From: Eubacterium sp.
GTDB taxonomy: Bacteria; Bacillota; Clostridia; Eubacteriales; Eubacteriaceae
Direction of reading: 5' to 3'
DNA: 33,808 bases
NCBI GenBank assembly: GCA_030524435.1
Contig: JAUNGS010000022.1
Location: forward strand, 1 to 33,808
Position 1 is the first letter of the stretch. Each line of letters starts with the position of its first letter. Of the stretch, positions 23,489-30,900 are shown in pieces. Under the pieces are notes generated by a model. It was not told where the DNA came from. It was given only the letters and a program-made list of their open reading frames with translations, and made no database searches. Both the position numbers and the translations under genes were made by a program.

Positions 23489-24787
23489 GTGAAGGATCAA
23501 TACTTGAAGGAAGCCTTTGGCATATCAAAGGCGGTGATTGACTGTGTCAATACCGTGGAAAGGGAAATCAAGGACCGGTTAAAATCTGTGGAGCAGATGG
23601 CGGAGTACCACCAGTACAAGGTCATTAAGGCCATGCAGAGCGCCGGCCTCTCGGACAGGCATTTCCACCCGGCCACGGGCTACGGCTACGACGATGTGGG
23701 CCGGGAGGTGGTGGAGAGGATCTACGCCGACATTTTCGGCTGCGAGGACGCCCTGGTGCGCCCCCACATTTCCTCGGGGACCCACGCCATCTCCCTGTGC
23801 CTTTTCGGGGTGCTGCGCCCTGGGGACGAGCTCTTGTCCATCACCGGCAGCCCCTACGACACCATCCGCACCGTCATCGGCATCGAGGACGAGGACGCGG
23901 GTTGTGGTACCCTTAAGGATTTTGGTGTAAACTACAGCCAGATCGATTTGCTGCCCAACGGCAGCATCGACGAGGACAGGGTGCTGGCCAGCCTCACCCC
24001 CAAAACGAAGATGGTCTACCTCCAGCGCTCCACGGGCTACGGCTGGCGCAAGGCCCTAAAGATCTCTGAAATCGAGGGGATCATCGCCAAAATTCGCCGG
24101 GTCAAAGAGGACGTGGTGGTCTTTGTGGACAATTGCTACGGAGAGTTTTTAGACTACAAGGAGCCCGTGGCCGTGGGGGCAGACCTGATGGCGGGATCAC
24201 TGATCAAAAATCCCGGCGGCGGCCTGGCCCCCACCGGGGGCTACGTGGCCGGCAAAGAAAAATACGTCTATATGGCGGCCTGCCGCCTGGCGGCGCCGGG
24301 GGTGGCCAAGGAAACCGGCGCCACCCTGGATATCAACAGAACCCTGCTCCAGGGGCTGTTTTTGGCCCCCACGGTGGTGGCCCAGGCCATCAAGACGGCC
24401 ATCCTCATGGCCGGGGTGTACAAAAAGCTGGGCTTTGAGGTCTGCCCCGGGGTGGAGGACTACCGCAGCGACATCATCCAGAGCATCAAGCTGGGGAGCC
24501 CCGAGGCCGTCAAGGTCTTCTGCCGGGCGGTCCAGGAGGCGGCGCCGGTGGATGCCTTCGTGACGCCGGAGCCCTGGGACATGCCGGGCTACAATTGCCC
24601 GGTGATCATGGCCGCCGGGGCCTTTATCCAGGGCTCCTCCATCGAGCTCAGCGCCGACGCCCCCATGCGCGAGCCCTACATCGCCTATTTCCAGGGCGGC
24701 TTAACCCACTACCACGGCAGACTGGGTCTGCTTTTGACCCTCCAGCGCCTTGCGGAGGCAAAAATAATTACAGAATTAGGAGAATAA
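23489..24787 (+). CDS. Methionine gamma-lyase/aluminium resistance family PLP protein
   Basis: This fold-type I PLP enzyme of the YnbB/'aluminium resistance' family has 432 residues from the preferred start. Family blocks are HFHPATGYGYDDVGREVVER, the PLP-phosphate region HISSGTHAISLCLFG, FVDNCYGEF with the PLP-contacting Asp, and SLIKNPGGGLAPTGGYVAG containing the Schiff-base lysine. Members are annotated as methionine gamma-lyase-like, but the reaction is poorly established. ATG 23465 is in frame 8 codons upstream, but AAGGAG (23477-23482) is placed ideally for GTG 23489, which also gives an N-terminus like that of relatives (QYLKEAFGIS). The methyltransferase gene starts 2 nt after the stop, so a sulphur or methyl-group link is possible. 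Confidence 0.88.
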   Translation: MKDQYLKEAFGISKAVIDCVNTVEREIKDRLKSVEQMAEYHQYKVIKAMQSAGLSDRHFHPATGYGYDDVGREVVERIYADIFGCEDALVRPHISSGTHAISLCLFGVLRPGDELLSITGSPYDTIRTVIGIEDEDAGCGTLKDFGVNYSQIDLLPNGSIDEDRVLASLTPKTKMVYLQRSTGYGWRKALKISEIEGIIAKIRRVKEDVVVFVDNCYGEFLDYKEPVAVGADLMAGSLIKNPGGGLAPTGGYVAGKEKYVYMAACRLAAPGVAKETGATLDINRTLLQGLFLAPTVVAQAIKTAILMAGVYKKLGFEVCPGVEDYRSDIIQSIKLGSPEAVKVFCRAVQEAAPVDAFVTPEPWDMPGYNCPVIMAAGAFIQGSSIELSADAPMREPYIAYFQGGLTHYHGRLGLLLTLQRLAEAKIITELGE

Positions 24788-24789
24788 CA

Positions 24790-25683
24790 ATGATTACCAA
24801 GGAAAAAATAGACCGCATCAACTTTTTAGCCAAGAAGAAAAAGGCCGAGGGCTTAACCGGCGCCGAGGCCGAGGAACAGCAGGCCCTAAGGGCCGAATAT
24901 CTGGAAGGTGTTCGGGCCAGCTTAAAGCGTCAGTTAGACGCCATCGAGATCGTCGACCCCAACTATGAGGACAGCTACACCGAGGAGGACAAGGCCCACA
25001 TCGCCGAGCTCACAGAAAAGCTGGGCAAGGAGTACGCCGAAAAGCAGAAGGAGGTGTCCATCACCGAGCTGGGCAACCCCAGAAAGCCCCAGGGCGAGGC
25101 CGGCAAGCAGATGATCGCCAGAATGAACGAGAGCCACGCCGAGATGACGGGCTGGGCCCTGGATAAGCTCGAGCTCGCCCCGACGGACGTGGTGCTGGAT
25201 ATCGGCTGCGGCGGCGGTGCGGCTTTAAAACGTTTGTCCAAGCGCATCGACGGCGGCAAGCTCTACGGCATCGACTACTCCGAGGTCTCGGTGGAGGCCT
25301 CCACCAATGAAAACCGCGCCGACATCGACAGCGGAAAGATGGAAATCCACCAGGGCAGCGTCTCGGACATGCCCTTCGAGGACGCCATGTTCGACGCCAT
25401 CATCACCGTGGAAAGCTACTATTTCTGGCCGGATTTAGAGCAGGACATGAAAGAGGTCTTTAGGGTGTTAAAGCCCGGCGGCACCTTTATGCTCATCGCC
25501 GAAATGTACATGAGCGACGATCTGGACGAGCACCACATCGAGATGGCCAAGAAGTTTGAATTAAGAAATCTGACCACCGACGAATTCGAGGCCCTCTTTG
25601 AAAAAACCGGCTTCGCCCAGACCAAGATCCACTTAAGGGACGGCAAGTACTGGATCTGTGTGGAAGGCAAGAAGGCAGAGTAG
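24790..25683 (+). CDS. DUF896 (YnzC/UPF0291)-class I SAM methyltransferase fusion
   Basis: This is a 297-residue protein with two parts. Residues 1 to about 58 match the small YnzC/UPF0291 (DUF896) protein: KIDRINFLAKKKKAEGLTGA, then QQALRAEYLEGVRASLKRQL and IEIVDP. These proteins normally stand alone at about 75 residues. After a charged helical linker (about 60-95), a class I methyltransferase begins at GNPRKPQGEAGKQMIARMNE. It has motif I VVLDIGCGGG (residues about 134-143), YGIDYSEVSVEAS, the SYYFWPDLEQDMKEVFRVLK block and the KPGGTFMLIAE strand. The start is ATG 24790, and the upstream open frame belongs to the preceding gene's shadow. Substrate is unknown. No break is seen in the frame. 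Confidence 0.85.
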   Translation: MITKEKIDRINFLAKKKKAEGLTGAEAEEQQALRAEYLEGVRASLKRQLDAIEIVDPNYEDSYTEEDKAHIAELTEKLGKEYAEKQKEVSITELGNPRKPQGEAGKQMIARMNESHAEMTGWALDKLELAPTDVVLDIGCGGGAALKRLSKRIDGGKLYGIDYSEVSVEASTNENRADIDSGKMEIHQGSVSDMPFEDAMFDAIITVESYYFWPDLEQDMKEVFRVLKPGGTFMLIAEMYMSDDLDEHHIEMAKKFELRNLTTDEFEALFEKTGFAQTKIHLRDGKYWICVEGKKAE

Positions 25684-25749
25684 TCAAGACAGCCAAAAAC
25701 GCCGGGGCAGGCGCTGCCCTGGCAGCTTTAAAAAGGACGGGGCCAGAAA

Positions 25750-26553
25750 ATGATAGGAGAAAATCTAAAGTACAGCCTTGAGGAGCAGGAGGAGGACGTG
25801 CTGGAGCTGCTTTACAGCCGCTGGAAGAACAGACAGCCCCTGAACATGTCGGAGGTTGCCCAGCTCAAGGGCCTTGAGAAAAACGAGCTCTACGCCATCA
25901 TACGGCGGATGATCAAAAACGGCTACCTTAGGGACAGCAAGGATCGAAAACAGGTGATCCTCACCGATTTTGGCAAGGCCCAGGGGGAGGAATGCCTGGA
26001 AAGACACTTTAGGCTGACGGAATTCATCGAGATGATCAGCGGGGTGGATCGGGCCGAGGCGGAGGAAAACGCCTGCCGCTTAGAGCACATCATCAGCGAG
26101 GGGGTGCTCCAGGGCTTTTTGGAATTTATGAAGGACGGGATGCCCTACGACAGGGAACTCCACGACACCGACCTGGGCTTTTTGTACGCCCCGGGGACCT
26201 ACCCCTTTACCATGGGCCTTTACCATGCCGACAAACGCTACCCCCGGGTGCTGGCGCCGGAGGCCGAGGTCTTTGGCGATGCGGTGACCCTGGAAATCGG
26301 CGAGGCAGGCAGCTTTTTTCTCTTAAAGCCCCAAGAGCCCCAGGCAGACAAGACCTTGTGGTACAGCACCGGGGGCCGCTGGGTTAAGGCAGCGTGGTCA
26401 GAGGAGGGCTACAGGCTTCCGGCCAAGGCGCTGGTTTTGACCATCAATTCTGTCTTTCCCGTAAAGGAGTGCGAGGGGATTGTCGCCTATCTGGGGGCAG
26501 ACCAGATGCCCGGCGAGGATAATTGCTGCGACTTAAATATTCACATCTGGTAG
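25750..26553 (+). CDS. DtxR/MntR-type metal-dependent regulator with novel C-terminal domain
   Basis: This is a 267-residue regulator. Residues about 15-75 form a winged HTH (QPLNMSEVAQLKGLEKNELY). Residues 80-122 match the DtxR dimerisation/metal domain: ERHFRLTEFI with His86, and ENACRLEHIISEGVL with Cys109, Glu112 and His113. This is the same Cys-x-x-Glu-His arrangement as DtxR ligands 102, 105 and 106, so Fe(II) or Mn(II) sensing is likely. The last 130 residues are not the SH3-like domain of DtxR but a beta-rich domain starting APGTYPFTMGLYHADK, which aligns with the C-terminal domain of the next gene product. It follows the methyltransferase gene by 66 bp without a strong terminator and precedes its paralogue by 15 bp. 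Confidence 0.85.
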   Translation: MIGENLKYSLEEQEEDVLELLYSRWKNRQPLNMSEVAQLKGLEKNELYAIIRRMIKNGYLRDSKDRKQVILTDFGKAQGEECLERHFRLTEFIEMISGVDRAEAEENACRLEHIISEGVLQGFLEFMKDGMPYDRELHDTDLGFLYAPGTYPFTMGLYHADKRYPRVLAPEAEVFGDAVTLEIGEAGSFFLLKPQEPQADKTLWYSTGGRWVKAAWSEEGYRLPAKALVLTINSVFPVKECEGIVAYLGADQMPGEDNCCDLNIHIW

Positions 26554-26568
26554 AAAAGGAGGCCTGAC

Positions 26569-27408
26569 ATGGGACAGGGAGACAATTTCAGAAAGCAGGA
26601 GGAGCTGCCGGCCTTCCAGCAGCTCAGGTACCTCATGGTGCTGGAGCGGCTGGACGGCAAAAGGGGCAGCATCGCCAAGATCTGCAAAATCTGCGGCGTC
26701 CACCAGGGCTCCGTGAGCCGTTACTTAAAAATTTGCGCGGAAAAGGGCTACCTCACCCAGGACTACCAGTTCACCGAAAAGGGAAGGCGGTGGCTGGGGG
26801 CCTATAAGAAGCTGATGATAGACACCGAGGCCTACCTTAAGCGCATCGGCGCCGAGGAAAAAAGGATCCCGGAGCTCGTCAAAAATATGATTGAAACCAT
26901 AGACCTCTACACCCTGTCCCGCATGGTCAAGGGGCCCGGGGACAGCCAGCCCCAAAGGCCCCGGGAGCAGGCCAAAACCGGCGGCCCCCTGAAGCGGGTG
27001 CTGGACTACGGCACCTACGCGGTGCAGTTTCAGATTTTCAGAATCCAGGCCGACAAGGAAAACCGGGTGCAGGTGTCCATGGCCAACCGAGGCTTTGTTC
27101 ACCCGGCGACCCTGAAGTACAGCAAGCGGGGCGGCTACCTGCTGCTGACCACCAGGGAAATGCAGGCCACCTCCCAGCTCGGCGGCCCGCCCATGACGAG
27201 GCGGCTGGAAACCCTGAAATACGAAAAGGACGGCATTATCCACGGGGCGGAAATCAAGGACGGCAGGGTTAAAATTCCCCTGGAGGTGCTGCGCTTCTAC
27301 CAAAAAAGAAACGGCGGCCTCCAAGGAATTTTAAAGATCACGGTGACCAGCACCGCGGGCAGGGTACACATGCCCGAGAGCACGGCCTACCTGGTGTTCT
27401 GGATGTAG
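26569..27408 (+). CDS. HTH regulator, metal-ligand-less paralogue with NEAT-like C-terminal domain
   Basis: This is a 279-residue companion of the preceding regulator. The N-terminal HTH (IAKICKICGVHQGSVSRYLK, then EKGYLTQDYQFTEKGRRWL) is like the MarR/DtxR winged helix. In the position of the DtxR metal site it reads NMIETIDLYTLSRM (residues 106-119), so the Cys, Glu and His ligands are gone. The C-terminal domain (about 145-279) opens LDYGTYAVQFQIFRIQ and contains VSMANRGFVHPATLKYSKRG. This resembles the NEAT repeats of the downstream surface protein (GSMADNVFSKPATLTVDG), including the S-M-A-[ND] lip segment. It could act as a ligand-sensing or heterodimer partner. The ribosome binding site is AAAGGAGG. 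A terminator follows 24 bp after the stop. The function is inferred, not known. Confidence 0.78.
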   Translation: MGQGDNFRKQEELPAFQQLRYLMVLERLDGKRGSIAKICKICGVHQGSVSRYLKICAEKGYLTQDYQFTEKGRRWLGAYKKLMIDTEAYLKRIGAEEKRIPELVKNMIETIDLYTLSRMVKGPGDSQPQRPREQAKTGGPLKRVLDYGTYAVQFQIFRIQADKENRVQVSMANRGFVHPATLKYSKRGGYLLLTTREMQATSQLGGPPMTRRLETLKYEKDGIIHGAEIKDGRVKIPLEVLRFYQKRNGGLQGILKITVTSTAGRVHMPESTAYLVFWM

Positions 27409-27431
27409 CGCCTAAATAAAAGATCAAGACA

Positions 27432-27465
27432 ATCGTCACTGCGGTGGCGATTTTTTTATTTTTTG
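27432..27465 (+). terminator. Intrinsic terminator after the paired regulators
   Basis: ATCGTCAC pairs with GTGGCGAT (one G-U pair) across TGCG, followed by TTTTTTATTTTTT. Confidence 0.85.
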
Positions 27466-27594
27466 TCAAAAAGTGTACAATTTAAAATACAAGAAAGTCA
27501 TCCCCAAAAACCCCCGGGGATACAGGCGGTGTTAAAAAGGCAAAAGCCCGCCTTAAAAATACACGAATAAAATAAAAATAAAAAAATAGAATTT

Positions 27595-27623
27595 TTGACA
27601 GCTTAAAATACGGCTATTTATAA
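27595..27623 (+). promoter_or_regulatory. Candidate upstream promoter of the NEAT protein gene
   Basis: Consensus TTGACA (27595-27600), 17 nt, then TTATAA (27618-27623), which is a moderate -10. Confidence 0.5.
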
Positions 27624-27677
27624 GGGGTATAGCGGTCGATTAAAAATAAAACAGTTTGATAAACAAAAACTTTTTGA

Positions 27678-27707
27678 TTGACATAAAAAGAAAAAATATG
27701 GTAAAAA
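27678..27707 (+). promoter_or_regulatory. Candidate proximal promoter of the NEAT protein gene
   Basis: Consensus TTGACA (27678-27683), 18 nt, then TAAAAA (27702-27707) preceded by an extended -10 TG at 27699-27700. The -35 is perfect and the -10 weak. Confidence 0.5.
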
Positions 27708-27814
27708 TGCCATGAGAAAATCATATCCTCACGCTTTAAAATAGAACAAAGACAGGGCGTGGCGGTTCTCAAAAATAATCGCTTTAGAGCCCGGAAGGGC
27801 AGAAGGGAGAAGCT

Positions 27815-27937
27815 ATGAAAAGATTCATGAAAAAATTTGCAGTCTTTCGTCTAAAGACAAAAGACAGGACAGCGGACAACACAGCCCCGGCGACGGGGCC
27901 AGCAGGACAACAGGATAGAAAAGGAAGAAGATTATGA
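27815..27937 (+). CDS. Leader ORF of 40 codons overlapping the NEAT protein gene
   Basis: ATG at 27815 has AGGGAG at 6 nt and opens a 40-codon frame (MKRFMKKFAVFRLKTKDRTA...) that ends in TGA at 27935-27937. It thus overlaps the ATG of the large gene as ATGA. The product is very basic, with no membrane segment or recognised domain. The overlap suggests translational coupling or a regulatory leader peptide. It could also be a chance ORF, but the ribosome binding site and exact overlap argue for use. Confidence 0.5.
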   Translation: MKRFMKKFAVFRLKTKDRTADNTAPATGPAGQQDRKGRRL

Positions 27938-30900
27938 AAAAGATATTAGCCTTTGTGCTCTCTCTGGCCATTCTGCTTTCCTCGGGAATGACCAATCTGC
28001 TGGTGGCCTTTGCGGCAGACAATGAGACGCAGCTGGATGACGGCGTGTACAGCGTGCCGGTTGCCGTTAGAATAGGAACCAGTACCACCAGCACCTATGA
28101 ACAATTTAGTAATAATATATACCGCAACGCCAGAATTGAGGCGGCAGGCGGCAAATATAAAATCACCCTGCGCTTGATGGGGATGGATGACGCACTCATA
28201 GCAGAGACTAAAGTGGCCAAAGAGGGGCTGACCATTTACAATTTGGCCAGTGGGAGCAATCAGAGAAGCGGAACGATAGCAAGTAAATATTTAGAGGATG
28301 ATTCTTATTGGCGGACAGACTTTGAATGGGGAAGCTATAACGAAACCTTAGGATACAGAGATCTTATTCTTACGGTGAAAGATCTTAGCAATTCCATCAT
28401 GGTTGTTTATCCGCAGGTAACGGGAAGTACAACATATCCGGCGAGACAGATAGATCTGGCGTATGCCCAGGGAGTGAAGCTGCCGGAGAAGATAGAAGAC
28501 AATAGCTATACCTGGAGCTATGTGCTTGGAAATACCTATAATGCTACACGCCAGGGGGTATATCAGCAGAAAATAAACAGCACAGTGGCTGAAGGGATTA
28601 CGGCGCTGGTTGATCCGCAGGTCTCGGTGGACGTAAAGGGCAATGCGGCGACGGCTACCTTTGCGTTGACCGAGGAGGGAAAGGCGAAGATCACAGCTGT
28701 ACGACAAGCGAGTGTCTGGAAACGGTACAGGACAAGCCATACCTTTTATCCCTATGGCGCAGATAATTATACAGCTGTGGATATTCAGGACGGCAGGTTC
28801 AGCCTGTCCTTCGACCTGACGGATTACAACGACATGGTCTTTGGGCCGATTGTTGAGTTTACGGTGGTCGACGGCGACACCACGGCCTATTGGTATGGCG
28901 CCCTGCGCCTGGCCGAAAAGGCCGTAAAGGGGATCACCTTGAGGGACGAGGCCACCGGCATCGAGTTTGTGACCACGACGGCCAACGTGGCCGAGACGGC
29001 AAGGCTGCGGGTCACCCAGGGAGCGGGGACGGAGGAAGCCTTCTCTGACCTCTTTGCGACCATCGACGGCCAGGTGAAAGACTATCGCCTGTACGACATC
29101 CAGGTGGTGGACGAACAGGGCAATGCCAGCGCCGTGTCCAGCAAGGGCACCCTTCGGATCCCCCTGCCCGAGGGCTGGACCGAGGCGAACAGCGCCCTGA
29201 GAATCCAGAAAGAAGGAACCAACGTAGTGGTGGGCAGCCTGAAGGACGGCTACGCGGTTTACGACACCAACCGGATGGGTCAGTATGCCCTGACCCGGGC
29301 CTTTGACATCACCACCTCGGCGGAAAACCAGAGCCTGGAGGACGGGGTGTACACCGTACAGTGGTTCCTGCGCCACAAGAGCTCCGACGGCGGCTCCATG
29401 GCCGACAACGTCTTTAGCAAGCCGGCGACACTGACCGTCGACGGCGACACGGTGCGTCTGGCCCTGGACATCCAGGGGGTGGACATGGGCACCGTCACCG
29501 GCTACCTGACCCGGATGAACCTGCAGTACTTCAAGGAAGGGGCCGACGAGAAGGGCAATATCTTCAGCGACACCGACGAGAGCAGAGGCTATATCTATCC
29601 CGTCATGGAGCACTACAAAAGGGCCGAGGACGGCAGCCTGTACACCGAGCAGCTGGGGGCCGGACGGCAGATCTACTATCCCTACTATGCGGATAAGATT
29701 TACCTCGAGATGCCCAAGAGCGAGGCGGGCTTCTACCGCGCCAACTTCAGAATTCCTTTGATGGACGGCCTGACAGACGTGGACAACGGCTGCGTGGGCC
29801 ATGCCGATGAGTGCGCCTACTTCATTGTGGACTACTCCACCGCCGTGAAGCAGGAGGGCGCCGTGACGGAGGCCCCCATCGCCGAGGCCCTGTCCGAAGC
29901 CATCCAGGTGGCAGAACAGATGCACTGGCAGGAATTCACCCCCGGCGCCTGGGAGGAAAGCGGCATTGACGCGGCGGTGACGGCGGCCAGGGCGGCCCAG
30001 AATGGCGACAGCGCAGCTAAAGCGGGCGCCTACAGAACCCTCCAGACCGCTATCGATTATATGACGGATCACTACCTCGCCGGGACGGCGGCGGCGGACG
30101 GCCTTTACACGGCGGCGGCAGCCCTGGCAGATGACGGCGCGGCCATCGATCAGGTGCGCCTGCTGGTCAACGCCGACGACACCACCACGGTGCAGGTGGA
30201 CACCACCGGCCTCACCGAGCTTTCCTACTACGATATTGACACGAGGGCCTACGCGCCGGCGGAAAAAATTATCTCCGGAGACAGCGTTGTCGGCTTCACC
30301 TTTACAATGCGGAAATCCTTTGAAGTCACCGGCGGCGCGGCGGAGAGCCTCTATCCCGCCATCGCCGTGGCCTACAACGCCGGAGATGGCGAAAAGGAAA
30401 CCTGGCTGAACATCGCCCTGGATGAAAAGGTGAAGGCTGAGCTGAACACCGAGGCCCTGACAGCGGCGGCGGACAAGGCCAAGGCGCTGCTGGCCGACGA
30501 CAATTGGACAGAGTTTACCGGCGGCGAAGCCCTGGCAGCCCTGCAGAATGCGGTGGCCGAGGCCGCCCAGGTTCAGGCGGAGGTCATGACGACCCAGGCG
30601 GATATCGACGCGGCGGCAGAAAAGATCAATGCGGCGTCGGAAGCCGTGCTCAAGGGCGCCAAGGCCTACCTTGAAAAGGCCCTGACCGAGGCCAAGGACC
30701 TGGCGGCCAAGACGGATACCTACACCACCAAGAGCATCGAGGCCTTAAATGCGGCCATTAACGAGGCGGAGCAGGCCCTGAAGGGTGCAGCCTCCAACGA
30801 TACCCTCTACGCCCAGGCCAAGCTGGTCACGGCCAAAACCGCAGGCCTTGTGAAAAAGGCCGACACCCAGGAGCTGGCCAAGCTTGTGGCCACGGCCAAG

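Larger units (their letters stand above)
27466..27814. other. AT-rich control region upstream of the NEAT protein gene
   Basis: This roughly 350-bp region has no gene. It contains two small inverted repeats: ATCCCC...GGGGAT at 27500-27521, and AGGCGG...CCGCCT near 27523-27556. A long A-rich stretch and two TTGACA promoter candidates follow. I could not find a convincing iron box (Fur or DtxR dyad) by eye. Confidence 0.6.

Noticed and set aside
24595..24789. Extended N-terminus of the methyltransferase fusion
   Set aside because: This stretch overlaps the end of the PLP enzyme gene in another frame. The ATG at 24790 begins exactly where the DUF896 similarity begins.
27500..27556. Riboswitch upstream of the NEAT gene
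   Set aside because: Two small inverted repeats are present, but they lie upstream of both promoter candidates and match no riboswitch core I can recognise.
28348..30072. 574-residue open frame on the minus strand inside the NEAT gene
   Set aside because: It is the reverse shadow of a high-GC coding strand. The sequence has no recognisable domain, is rich in Val, Gly and His as antisense frames are, and lies entirely within a well-supported gene.
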